NCBI GenBank assembly: GCA_035296565.1
Contig: DATHAQ010000013.1
Coordinates: 1-18,999 of the forward strand
Source: JACCZR01 sp035296565
GTDB taxonomy: Bacteria > Actinomycetota > Thermoleophilia > Solirubrobacterales > Thermoleophilaceae
DNA: 18,999 nucleotides
Direction: 5' to 3'
Both the position numbers and the translations under genes were made by a program. Below are positions 1 through 6,369 of this stretch, piece after piece. The notes under the pieces are model-generated. The model was not told the DNA's origin and did no database searches. It worked only from the letters and a program-made list of their open reading frames with translations. Position 1 is the first letter of the stretch. Every line of letters begins with the position of its first letter.

Positions 1-677
1 TGAACATCTGCTCGACCTGCCAGGGCGCCCAGTCCGAGTGCCAGGAGCGCCTCGACGCCGACGTCGAGTACCGCAAGCACGTCAACTCCAACCTCGACGC
101 CGAGGGCCTCAACTACGAGCGCGACGGCGCCTGGTGGAACAAGAACTTTCTCTGGCTGCTGGTCGAGGAGATCGGCCTGGACACCGTGCGTGAGAAGGTC
201 GTCCGGCCACTCGAGGGCCTGCGCGTCGCGCCGTTCTACGGCTGCTACATCGTTCGCCCCACGCGGCGGCTGGGCTTCGACGAGCACCCGGAGCGCAACC
301 GCTACCTCGACATGCTGATCGAAGCCGTGGGCGGCGAGGCGGTGCACTATGCCGGCTCGCACAAGTGCTGCGGCTTCCCGGTGATCACCATGGCGCGCAC
401 CACGTCGCTGCGCCAGGCCGGCCGCCATATGGCCGACGCCATCGACGCCGGTGCCGACTGCGTTGTCACCCCGTGCCCGCTCTGTCACCTCAACCTGGAC
501 ATGCAGCAGCCCGAGGCCGTCAAGTACGTCGAGCGCGACCTCGACATCCCCGTGCTGCACCTGCCACAGATGGTTGGCCTGGCGCTCGGCCTGGAGCCCA
601 AGGAGCTGGGGATGGACAAGCACGTGGTGAAGACCACCGACGTGCAGCGCAAGGTCGCCGAGCTGGCCGCGGCATAG
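1..677 (+). CDS. HdrB/SdhE-like CCG-domain iron-sulfur subunit (5' truncated by window)
   Basis: The frame is open from base 3 and ends at TAG 675-677; the start lies outside the window. The visible part has two cysteine-rich blocks. Near the edge, NICSTCQGAQSEC is the end of a first CCG domain. A complete second CCG domain follows: YGC (codon at about 243), HKCCGFP (about 366) and CPLC (about 477), spaced C-X40-CC-X34-CXXC. In the heterodisulfide reductase subunit B / succinate dehydrogenase SdhE family (CCG domain, Pfam Cys_rich), these cysteines bind a non-cubane or [4Fe-4S] cluster and pass electrons between a flavoprotein partner and thiols or quinone. In actinobacteria such subunits often accompany sdhA/sdhB, which would lie upstream; that is inference. 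The nitronate monooxygenase gene starts 7 bp downstream, so the two are probably cotranscribed. Confidence 0.85.
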   Translation, partial: NICSTCQGAQSECQERLDADVEYRKHVNSNLDAEGLNYERDGAWWNKNFLWLLVEEIGLDTVREKVVRPLEGLRVAPFYGCYIVRPTRRLGFDEHPERNRYLDMLIEAVGGEAVHYAGSHKCCGFPVITMARTTSLRQAGRHMADAIDAGADCVVTPCPLCHLNLDMQQPEAVKYVERDLDIPVLHLPQMVGLALGLEPKELGMDKHVVKTTDVQRKVAELAAA

Positions 678-684
678 GCCGCCG

Positions 685-1647
685 GTGACAGCGTTCCTCG
701 ACCGCCTCCGGGTCGAGCTGCCGGTGGTGCAGGCCGGCATGGGCAGCGGCATAGCCGGGCCCGAGCTGGCGGCGGCCGTCTCCGACGCCGGGGGTCTGGG
801 CACGATCGGCACGCTGCCTCCCGCGGCGCTCCGCGCCGCACTGCGCGAGGCGCGCTCGCAGACCGAAAGGCCGATAGCAGTGAACCTCCTGCTGCCCTTC
901 GCGGAGCCAGGGCACTGGCAGGCGGCCGAGGAGGCCGACCTGGTGGTGACCTTCTGGGGCCCCCCGCGGCGCAGGACGTCGGGGCTGTGGGCCCATCAGT
1001 GCGGCTCGGTGGAGGAGGCGCTGGCCGCTCGGGCAGCGGGAGCTGACGCCGTCGTGGCCCAGGGCGTGGAGGCCGGCGGCCACGTGCGCGGCGAGCTGCC
1101 CGCTCGCGAGCTGCTCGAGCGCACGCGGGCAGCGTTGCCGCCGGGCTTTCCCGTGCTGGTGGCGGGCGGAATCGCCGACGCCGCCGACGTGCGCGAGGCC
1201 CTCGGGGCGGGGGCGGCGGCGGCCGTGCTCGGCACCCGGTTCGTGCTCAGCAATGAGAGCGGCGCCCACCCGCAATACAAGCGCCGGGCGACTGAGGGAA
1301 GCCGGACCGTGCTCACCGAGCTGTTCGGCGCCGGCTGGCCCGCCCCCCATCGGGTGCTGCCAAACGCGGCGACCGAGCGCTGGCTGCGACGCGACCCGTC
1401 GGGCCCGGCCTGGATGCGCCGGCTGCACCGGGTCGCGACCCCGGCGCTGCGGCGTACCCCGCAGCGGGCCACGTCGTGGCTGTTGGCCCGCCAGCGCCCC
1501 GGGTCCCCCCTGCTAGGCCCGCAGCCACCGACGCCGGACGGGCCGGATGCCCTCGTCGAAGCGGGTCCCCTCTACGCGGGCGAGACCGTGGCGCGCCTCA
1601 CTGACGTTCGCCCGGCCGGTGAGCTCACGCGAGCGCTCGCGGGCTAG
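685..1647 (+). CDS. Nitronate monooxygenase / 2-nitropropane dioxygenase-family FMN protein
   Basis: A 320-aa TIM-barrel flavoprotein. Residues 14-41 (VVQAGMGSGIAGPELAAAVS...GGLGTIG) match the FMN-binding N-terminus of the family. AVNLLLPF (65-72) is the next barrel strand. GVEAGGHVRG (127-136) carries the conserved His (H133) used as catalytic base in class I nitronate monooxygenases. VAGGIADAADVREALGAGAAAAVLGTRF (from about 159) is the phosphate-binding end. The family oxidises alkyl nitronates, but many members are wrongly named and some are enoyl-reductase-like, so the substrate is not established. The GTG start at 685 lies 7 bp after the upstream stop with no clear Shine-Dalgarno, which suggests coupling to the upstream gene. 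The stop shares CTAG (1644-1647) with the convergent membrane-protein gene. Confidence 0.85.
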   Translation: MTAFLDRLRVELPVVQAGMGSGIAGPELAAAVSDAGGLGTIGTLPPAALRAALREARSQTERPIAVNLLLPFAEPGHWQAAEEADLVVTFWGPPRRRTSGLWAHQCGSVEEALAARAAGADAVVAQGVEAGGHVRGELPARELLERTRAALPPGFPVLVAGGIADAADVREALGAGAAAAVLGTRFVLSNESGAHPQYKRRATEGSRTVLTELFGAGWPAPHRVLPNAATERWLRRDPSGPAWMRRLHRVATPALRRTPQRATSWLLARQRPGSPLLGPQPPTPDGPDALVEAGPLYAGETVARLTDVRPAGELTRALAG

Positions 1648-1826
1648 CCGAGCAGCAGGACGAGCGCCAGCACGAGCAGCGCGAGGCCGATCCCCAGCCC
1701 GGCGGTTTCCAGCAGCTTGCGGCCCGTCCAGAAGCCAGGGTCGGCGCGGTCGGCGGTGTAGTGACCTTCGGGCGGCTCGCCCACCCAGTCGTCGTCGTCC
1801 CACTCGGGCTGGCGGCGCTCAGTCAT
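1644..1826 (-). CDS. Small single-pass membrane protein (60 aa), unknown function
   Basis: I do not recognise a family. The N-terminal two thirds is hydrophilic and acidic/aromatic (EWDDDDWVGEPPEGHY, residues 8-23). The C-terminal 20 residues (ETAGLGIGLALLVLALVLLLG) form one strongly hydrophobic helix ending at the last residue, so the protein resembles a tail-anchored membrane protein with a charged cytoplasmic head. ATG start at 1826. The TAG stop interleaves with the stop of the nitronate monooxygenase gene. A hairpin lies about 20 nt upstream of the start. The case for a real gene is the clean soluble-head/membrane-tail layout and the exact stop-to-stop packing against its neighbour. Confidence 0.65.
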   Translation of the reverse strand: MTERRQPEWDDDDWVGEPPEGHYTADRADPGFWTGRKLLETAGLGIGLALLVLALVLLLG

Positions 1827-1846
1827 ACGAGGAATGGTCCCAGAAA

Positions 1847-1879
1847 CGAGAAAACCGACCAGTGGCTGGTCGGCTCTCG
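1847..1879 (-). terminator. Perfect hairpin followed by a T-rich tract on the minus strand
   Basis: CCGACCAG (1855-1862), loop TGG, CTGGTCGG (1866-1873) is a perfect 8-bp stem. CGAGA (1847-1851) and TCTCG (1875-1879) can extend it across a small internal bulge. Read on the minus strand, the stem is followed directly by TTTTCTCGTTTC, the form of a Rho-independent terminator. It lies 20 nt upstream of the 60-aa gene's ATG and far upstream of luxR. It could block antisense transcripts arriving from luxR, or act as a leader attenuator or operator for the small gene. Structure is seen; function is inferred. Confidence 0.5.
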
Positions 1880-2041
1880 TGTTCGCGTACCCCGTCCCGT
1901 CCTACGGAAAGTTCAAGAAGCTGCAGGTGATGATCCCGGAGTGCAGGCCCCTTCGCTTCCCCTCGGCGGTGTGATTTTCGGAGTAGCGCAGGGGTGAGGG
2001 GAAGGTGAAACGCGTCTCCCCCTTCCTCCCCCGCCACGGAC

Positions 2042-2047
2042 TAGTAT
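2042..2047 (+). promoter_or_regulatory. -10-like hexamer TAGTAT, probable leaderless start of luxR
   Basis: CTAGTAT ends exactly 8 nt before the ATG at 2056, and no Shine-Dalgarno lies between them. This fits the TANNNT box of a leaderless transcript starting at or within 2 nt of the ATG. No good -35 hexamer is visible at the usual distance. Confidence 0.45.
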
Positions 2048-2055
2048 CACCGTCC

Positions 2056-2697
2056 ATGCCCACTTCGGTGACCGTGGTCATGGCCAAGTTCGAGGACCTC
2101 GTGGCCATCGGGCTTCGCCAGCTGATCTCCGAGGACCCCAACCTGGAGTTGGTCTCGACCGACGTCCCGCTCACCGAGCTCGACACGACCGTGGAGCGCA
2201 TCGACCCCTCGGTCGTGCTGCTCAACTTCGGTTCGCTGGGCAGCCCGGCCCAGGTCTACCAGCTGCACCAGTCCCACCCGACGACCCGCTTCCTCGTTCT
2301 GGCCAACCGCCCCACCGCGGCCGAGTGCAACCAGATGCTCGGCTTCGGCGCCACCGCCTGCCTGTCCAAGGAGACAGAGGGCCGCGACGTGGTCAATGCC
2401 ATCCACCTCGCCTCGCGCGGTATGCACGTGCTGCCGCGCTCGGCGGCCGTCGGGGGCAGCGAGGCCGGCCTCAGAATGCAGGGATCGGACCTCCTGACCC
2501 CGAGAGAGGCGGACGTGCTCGAGCTCCTGCAGGACGGGGCCACCAACGCCCAGGTCGCTCACGCGCTCTCGATCGGGATCGAGACGGTGCGCACCCACGC
2601 GCGCAACATCTACCGCAAGCTCGGGATCTCGTCGCGGCGCGACCTCGCCCGGCTCAGCAGGACGGAGCCGGTCGTGGTCGACGACGTGATCAATTGA
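2056..2697 (+). CDS. Orphan LuxR/NarL-type regulator with a degenerate (pseudo-)receiver domain
   Basis: A 213-aa DNA-binding protein. Residues 4-120 have the fold pattern of a response-regulator receiver, but the phosphorylation residues are replaced. The acidic pair after strand 1 is AKF (10-12) instead of DD, the phospho-Asp position in DPSVVLLNF is Asn57, and the Thr/Ser switch in FLVLANRP is Ala83. Only the Lys survives (LSKE, K105). Residues 146-200 form a complete LuxR helix-turn-helix (LLTPREADVLELLQDGATN, then IETVRTHARNIYRKLGISSR). It should therefore bind DNA without Asp phosphorylation. No histidine kinase is adjacent. ATG 2056 was chosen over GTG 2005 because the receiver begins there (VTVVMAK) and a -10-like box lies 8 nt upstream. 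The TGA stop is the first triplet of repeat copy A. Confidence 0.88.
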   Translation: MPTSVTVVMAKFEDLVAIGLRQLISEDPNLELVSTDVPLTELDTTVERIDPSVVLLNFGSLGSPAQVYQLHQSHPTTRFLVLANRPTAAECNQMLGFGATACLSKETEGRDVVNAIHLASRGMHVLPRSAAVGGSEAGLRMQGSDLLTPREADVLELLQDGATNAQVAHALSIGIETVRTHARNIYRKLGISSRRDLARLSRTEPVVVDDVIN

Positions 2698-2758
2698 CCG
2701 AGCGGTACTCATTGACCGAGCCGTGCTCGGCCGAACAAGCTCGGCCTGCGCTCCTCCG
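2695..2758 (+). repeat. Two-hairpin dispersed repeat, copy A (between luxR and asd stops)
   Basis: The element starts with luxR's TGA. It contains a degenerate duplicate of its first stem (CCGAGCGGTACTC), then TTGA, then stem I CCGAGC-CGT-GCTCGG (2716-2730), then stem II GGCCGA-ACAAGC-TCGGCC (2729-2746, sharing two bases with stem I), then the tail TGCGCTCCTCCG. The asd stop (cta, 2762-2764) follows 3 bp later. Its position between convergent genes suggests a bidirectional transcript-end element. No T-tract follows either stem, so it is not a classical intrinsic terminator. It matches the minus-strand copies at 10697-11142. Confidence 0.8.
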
Positions 2759-2761
2759 GCG

Positions 2762-3793
2762 CTAGGCGGCGGCTGAGCGCGTCCGCAGCAGGTTGCGCTC
2801 GCCCAGCAGCTCGGCGAGCTGCACGGCGTTGAGCGCCGCGCCCTTGCGCAGGTTGTCGCCCACCACCCACAGGTTCAGGCAGCGCTCGTGCGAGGGGTCG
2901 CGCCGGATGCGCCCCACGAGCACCTCGTCGCGACCGGCAGCATCGACCGCCAGCGGGTAGAGCCCGTCCGCCGGGTCGTCGATGACGAGCAGCCCGGGGG
3001 CGGCCTCGAGCAGCTCGCGGCACTCGTCGGGCGACAGCCGATCGCGCGTCTGGACGTTGATCGACTCCGAGTGGCCGGTGTAGACGGGAACCCGGGCGCA
3101 CGTCGCGGAGACCCCTAGTTCCGGGGTGCCGAGGATCTTGCGCGTCTCGGCCATCATCTTGCGCTCCTCGGTCGTGTAGTCGTCGCCGTCCTTGAAGTAC
3201 TCGACCTGCGGCAAGACGTTGAAGGCGATCTGATGGGGATAGACCGCGGGCTCGGGCAGCTCCTGCGCCTCGACCACGGCGGCGGCCTGGTCGTGCAGCT
3301 CCTCCACCGCGCGCTGGCCGGTGCCCGATACCGACTGGTAGGTCGAGATCACGAGCCGCTCGATGCCCGCTGTCGCGAGGATCGGGCTGAGCGCCACGAC
3401 CATCTGCATGGTCGAGCAGTTGGGGTTGGCGACGATCCCGTCGTGGCCCTCGAGCGCCTCCGGGTTGACCTCGGCCACCACGAGCGGGACCTCGTCCTTC
3501 ATGCGCCAGAACGAGGAGTTGTCGACCACGACCGCGCCCGCGTCGGCGAAGCGCGGGCCCCAGTCCTCGCTCACGCCGGAGCCGGCGGAGAACAGCGCGA
3601 GGTCGAAGCCCTGAATCGACTCGTCGGAGAGCGCGCGCGTGACCAGCGTCTGCTCGCCCCAGTCGATCTCGCGGCCCTCGGAGCGCCCGGAGGCGAAGGG
3701 CACGACCTCATCGGCGGGGAACGAGCGCTCGCGCATGACGCCGAGGATGGTCGACCCCACGGCGCCGGTGGCGCCCACCACGGCGACCCTCAC
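2762..3793 (-). CDS. asd: Aspartate-semialdehyde dehydrogenase
   Basis: The 343-aa enzyme reduces L-aspartyl-4-phosphate to aspartate semialdehyde with NADPH, the branch point to lysine/diaminopimelate, threonine and methionine. The N-terminus VAVVGATGAVGSTIL (3-17) is the Rossmann dinucleotide-binding loop. NPNCSTMQ (123-130) holds the catalytic Cys126. Other conserved blocks are VDNSSFWRM (90-98), QSVSGTGQ and RVPVYTGHSE. Length is normal for the family. The GTG start overlaps the lysC stop by 4 bp (GTGA), so translation is probably coupled. The gene ends in TAG 3 bp from repeat copy A. Its orientation behind lysC is the usual actinobacterial ask-asd operon. Confidence 0.96.
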   Translation of the reverse strand: MRVAVVGATGAVGSTILGVMRERSFPADEVVPFASGRSEGREIDWGEQTLVTRALSDESIQGFDLALFSAGSGVSEDWGPRFADAGAVVVDNSSFWRMKDEVPLVVAEVNPEALEGHDGIVANPNCSTMQMVVALSPILATAGIERLVISTYQSVSGTGQRAVEELHDQAAAVVEAQELPEPAVYPHQIAFNVLPQVEYFKDGDDYTTEERKMMAETRKILGTPELGVSATCARVPVYTGHSESINVQTRDRLSPDECRELLEAAPGLLVIDDPADGLYPLAVDAAGRDEVLVGRIRRDPSHERCLNLWVVGDNLRKGAALNAVQLAELLGERNLLRTRSAAA

Positions 3794-5073
3794 GTGACCA
3801 CCGGCCTGTGCACGCCGGTGACGTCCTCGGGCTGCACGGCGTTTTCACCCAGCTCGAACGCCGAGTGCAGCTCGCGCACCGCGGTCTCCACGTGCTCCTC
3901 GCGGACCACGCAGGAGATCTTGATCGGGGAGGTGGAGATCATCTCGATGTTCACGCCGGCCTGGCCGAGCGTGGTCAGGGCCTTGGCCGCCACGCCGGGG
4001 TGGCTGCGCATACCCGCCCCCACCAGGGACACCTTTCCCATCGCCTCGTCGGTCTGCACACCCGCGAACCCGAGCTCGTCGCGCAGGCCCTCGAGGGCGC
4101 TGCGGGCATCGTCGAGGTCGTCGCGCGGGACGGTGACCGACATGTCGGCCAGCTGGCCCTCGGTCACCGGCTCGTTCTGGATGATCATGTCCACGTTCAC
4201 GCCGGACTCGGCGAGCGCGCTGAGCACCCGGCCCGCTATGCCGGGGCGGTCCGGCAGGCCGAGCAGGGTCACGCGCGCCTCGGCGGTGGAGTGGGTGACG
4301 GCGGTGATGAGTGGGCGTTCCATGGTGCGAGCCTCGTCGTCGACCACGGTACCGGGCCGATCGTCGAAGCTGGAGCGGCAGTGGATCCTCAGCCCGTGGT
4401 TGCGCGCGTACTCCACCGAGCGCAGCTGCAGGACCCGGGCCCCCGAAGCCGACATCTCCAGCATCTCCTCGAAGGTGACCACCGGCAGCTTCTTCGCGCC
4501 GGGAACGATGCGAGGGTCGGCGCTGAACACGCCCGCGACGTCCGTGTAGATCTCGCACACCTCCGCGTCCAGAGCGGCAGCCAGCGCCACGGCGGTGGTG
4601 TCCGATCCGCCCCGGCCGAGCGTGGTCACGTCCGAGGACGTCGACACGCCCTGGAAGCCGGCCACCAGCACGATCTTGCCCTCGTCGAGCCCGGCGCGTA
4701 TGCGGTCCGCCTTGACGTCGAGGATGCGCGCCCGCGTGTGCGAGGTGTCGGTGACGATGCCCGCCTGGGAGCCGGTGAGGGAGATGGCCTCGCGGCCGAG
4801 GTCGTTGATCACCATGGCGGCCAGCGCGCAGGAGATCCGCTCGCCGGTGGAGAGCAGCATGTCCATCTCGCGCGGGTGCGGGCGCGAGGAGACCTCGTGG
4901 GCCATCGCCACCAGGTCGTCGGTGGTCTTCCCGCGCGCGGAGAGCACCGCCACCACGCGTGTACCGCTCTCGGCGAGGGCGACGATCCGGCCCGCGGCGC
5001 GCTTGATGCCCTCGGCGTTTGCCACCGAGGTGCCGCCGAACTTCATGACCACTGTCGGCGCGGCGTCGGGCAC
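3790..5073 (-). CDS. lysC: Aspartate kinase (class with two ACT domains)
   Basis: A 427-aa kinase that phosphorylates L-aspartate, the first step of the Lys/Thr/Met pathway. VVMKFGGTSVANAEG (8-22) is the nucleotide-binding start of the amino-acid kinase fold, and GRGGSDTTAVALAAALDAE is the conserved ATP/aspartate loop. Two C-terminal ACT domains follow (VTLLGLPDRPGIAGRVLSAL and VSLVGAGMRSHPGVAAKAL), which usually bind Lys and/or Thr for feedback control. The frame stays open upstream to 5886, but that extension lies inside the GH3 gene and has no homology. GTG 5073 was chosen because a TAGTGT box ends 8 nt before it. GTG 5085 (weak GAGG), GTG 5052 and ATG 5046 are alternatives. An internal start at 4323 may give a separate beta subunit. 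Confidence 0.95.
   Translation of the reverse strand: MPDAAPTVVMKFGGTSVANAEGIKRAAGRIVALAESGTRVVAVLSARGKTTDDLVAMAHEVSSRPHPREMDMLLSTGERISCALAAMVINDLGREAISLTGSQAGIVTDTSHTRARILDVKADRIRAGLDEGKIVLVAGFQGVSTSSDVTTLGRGGSDTTAVALAAALDAEVCEIYTDVAGVFSADPRIVPGAKKLPVVTFEEMLEMSASGARVLQLRSVEYARNHGLRIHCRSSFDDRPGTVVDDEARTMERPLITAVTHSTAEARVTLLGLPDRPGIAGRVLSALAESGVNVDMIIQNEPVTEGQLADMSVTVPRDDLDDARSALEGLRDELGFAGVQTDEAMGKVSLVGAGMRSHPGVAAKALTTLGQAGVNIEMISTSPIKISCVVREEHVETAVRELHSAFELGENAVQPEDVTGVHRPVVT
4321..4335 (-). promoter_or_regulatory. Internal RBS and ATG for a probable LysC beta subunit
   Basis: In frame with lysC, ATG 4323 is preceded by GAGG (4335-4332) at 8-nt spacing. Translation from it would give a 177-aa product starting MERPLITAVTHS, just before the first ACT domain. 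In Corynebacterium glutamicum and Bacillus subtilis, aspartate kinase beta subunits are made from such an internal start; the C. glutamicum one is about 172 aa. The site and its place are seen; use of the start is inferred. Confidence 0.5.
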
Positions 5074-5081
5074 GGGGTCGA

Positions 5082-5087
5082 ACACTA
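5082..5087 (-). promoter_or_regulatory. -10-like hexamer TAGTGT for lysC
   Basis: On the minus strand, CTAGTGT ends 8 nt before GTG 5073, the same spacing as at luxR. It overlaps the plus-strand TAGCCT box of the divergent GH3 gene through a shared CTAG palindrome (5085-5088). No -35 match is visible at 17-18 bp. Confidence 0.4.
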
Positions 5088-5091
5088 GCCT
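5086..5091 (+). promoter_or_regulatory. -10-like hexamer TAGCCT for the GH3 gene
   Basis: CTAGCCT ends 9 nt before GTG 5101. It shares the CTAG at 5085-5088 with the lysC box on the other strand. Polymerase binding at one box should therefore exclude the other, which would make the two divergent genes compete. This is inference from spacing. Confidence 0.35.
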
Positions 5092-5100
5092 CGGGCAGCG

Positions 5101-6369
5101 GTGGGAATGAGGCGCCTCCTCTCGCAGCTGCGGCCGCTCGCGCCCTATCGAGTGCAGGCCGGCATCCTGCTGCTGGCTGTCGCGATCGCCGCCGCGACTG
5201 GCGGGGTCCTCGTCGCGCGCGAGGGCGGCTCGGGGGAGTCCGGTGCCGTGCCCGAGGCAGGTGTCGAGAACCAGGGCGAGCGCGACACGTCCTTCCTGGC
5301 CCGCATCGTCCCGCCGCCCGCCGACGACGGCGGCACCGGCGGCCCGCGGGTGCCGCGCACCGTCGGCGACCTCGTCCGCCGCCTGCCCGTCGAGCGCAAG
5401 GTCGCCCAGCTCTTCCTGGTCGGCTTCCCGGGCAAGGACCTCACCTCGCCGATCTTCCAGCAGCTGCGCCGCCTGGACCTGGGGGGCATCGTGATCGACC
5501 GGCGAAACTACGACGGTCCCCAGACGCTGGGCACGCTTGCCGGCGAGACCCGGGTGATCGCCGGGCAGGAGCATCACGTGCCGCCCTGGGTCATGGCGCC
5601 CCAGGAAGGGGGCGAGTTCTCCGCCTTCCGCGACCTCCCGCCCGCGGGGAGCCCTGCCGACATCGCCTCGCCCGCCGACGCCGGGCGCACGGCGGCGGTG
5701 GCCGGCAAGACCCTGCGTGAGCTGGGCGTGACCGGCGTCCTCGCACCGGTCATCGACGTGGGTCTGGAGACCGATCCCGCCCTGGGCGCGCGCGTGTTCT
5801 CCGACAACGCGGTGCGCGTGGCGCAGTATGCGGTCCAGAGCGTTACCGCCTACGACCGCCAGCGGATGTTCTCGGCGGTCAAGCACTTCCCGGGCTTGGG
5901 CACGGCCAGCCAGCCCACCGAGGAGGGGCCCGCGCAGGTCGGCCTCAGCGACGTGGAGCTCGAGGACCGCGACCTCGTCCCCTTCCGCGCCGCCTTTCGC
6001 GCCGGGGCGCCTGGGGTGGTCCTCTCACACGCGCTCTACACCGTCGACGACTTCACGATCCCGGGCTCGCTATCCCGCAAGGTCGTAACCGGGCTGCTGC
6101 GGGACCGGCTCAAGTTCCGGGGGGTCGCCATCACCGACGACCTGGCCGATCCGGGCATCACCGCGCTCGAGTCGGTGCCCCACGCCGCGGTCAAGGCGGT
6201 GCAGGCCGGGGCCGACATGCTGTGGATCTCGGGCTCGGCCGGTGACCAGCAGGCCGCCTACGTGGCCGTGCTGCAGGCCGTCAGGCGCCGGCGCATATCT
6301 CGCCGGCGGCTGGACGAAGCGGTCGGCCGCCTCCTCACCGCGAAGCGCCGCTTCGGGATGATCAGTTAG
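5101..6369 (+). CDS. Membrane-anchored glycoside hydrolase family 3 (NagZ-like) protein
   Basis: A 422-aa protein with one N-terminal hydrophobic segment (about 19-38, QAGILLLAVAIAAATGGVLV) lacking a lipobox Cys, so a signal anchor with the domain outside the membrane. A low-complexity linker follows, then the GH3 barrel from about residue 85 (LVRRLPVERKVAQLFLVGFPG). KHFPGLG (261-267) is the substrate-binding motif and ITDDL (344-348) holds the expected nucleophile Asp346. The family hydrolyses beta-N-acetylhexosaminides, for NagZ in peptidoglycan turnover. The Asp-His acid/base dyad that normally follows KHFPGHG is not visible: the loop reads TASQPTEEGPAQV, so activity is uncertain. GTG 5101 is used; ATG 5107 is an alternative. 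It diverges from lysC and its stop interleaves with recR's. Confidence 0.85.
   Translation: MGMRRLLSQLRPLAPYRVQAGILLLAVAIAAATGGVLVAREGGSGESGAVPEAGVENQGERDTSFLARIVPPPADDGGTGGPRVPRTVGDLVRRLPVERKVAQLFLVGFPGKDLTSPIFQQLRRLDLGGIVIDRRNYDGPQTLGTLAGETRVIAGQEHHVPPWVMAPQEGGEFSAFRDLPPAGSPADIASPADAGRTAAVAGKTLRELGVTGVLAPVIDVGLETDPALGARVFSDNAVRVAQYAVQSVTAYDRQRMFSAVKHFPGLGTASQPTEEGPAQVGLSDVELEDRDLVPFRAAFRAGAPGVVLSHALYTVDDFTIPGSLSRKVVTGLLRDRLKFRGVAITDDLADPGITALESVPHAAVKAVQAGADMLWISGSAGDQQAAYVAVLQAVRRRRISRRRLDEAVGRLLTAKRRFGMIS

Noticed and set aside
1761..1997. A 78-codon plus-strand frame between the small membrane gene and luxR
   Set aside because: It overlaps the 60-aa gene antisense, has no RBS or homology, and includes the hairpin.
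3233..5088. Long plus-strand open frames antisense to asd and lysC
   Set aside because: Typical high-GC shadows of real genes, with Arg/His/Gly-rich composition.
5074..5886. An N-terminal extension of lysC to 5886
   Set aside because: It lies antisense to the GH3 gene, has no kinase homology, and the family start is at VVMKFGGTSV.
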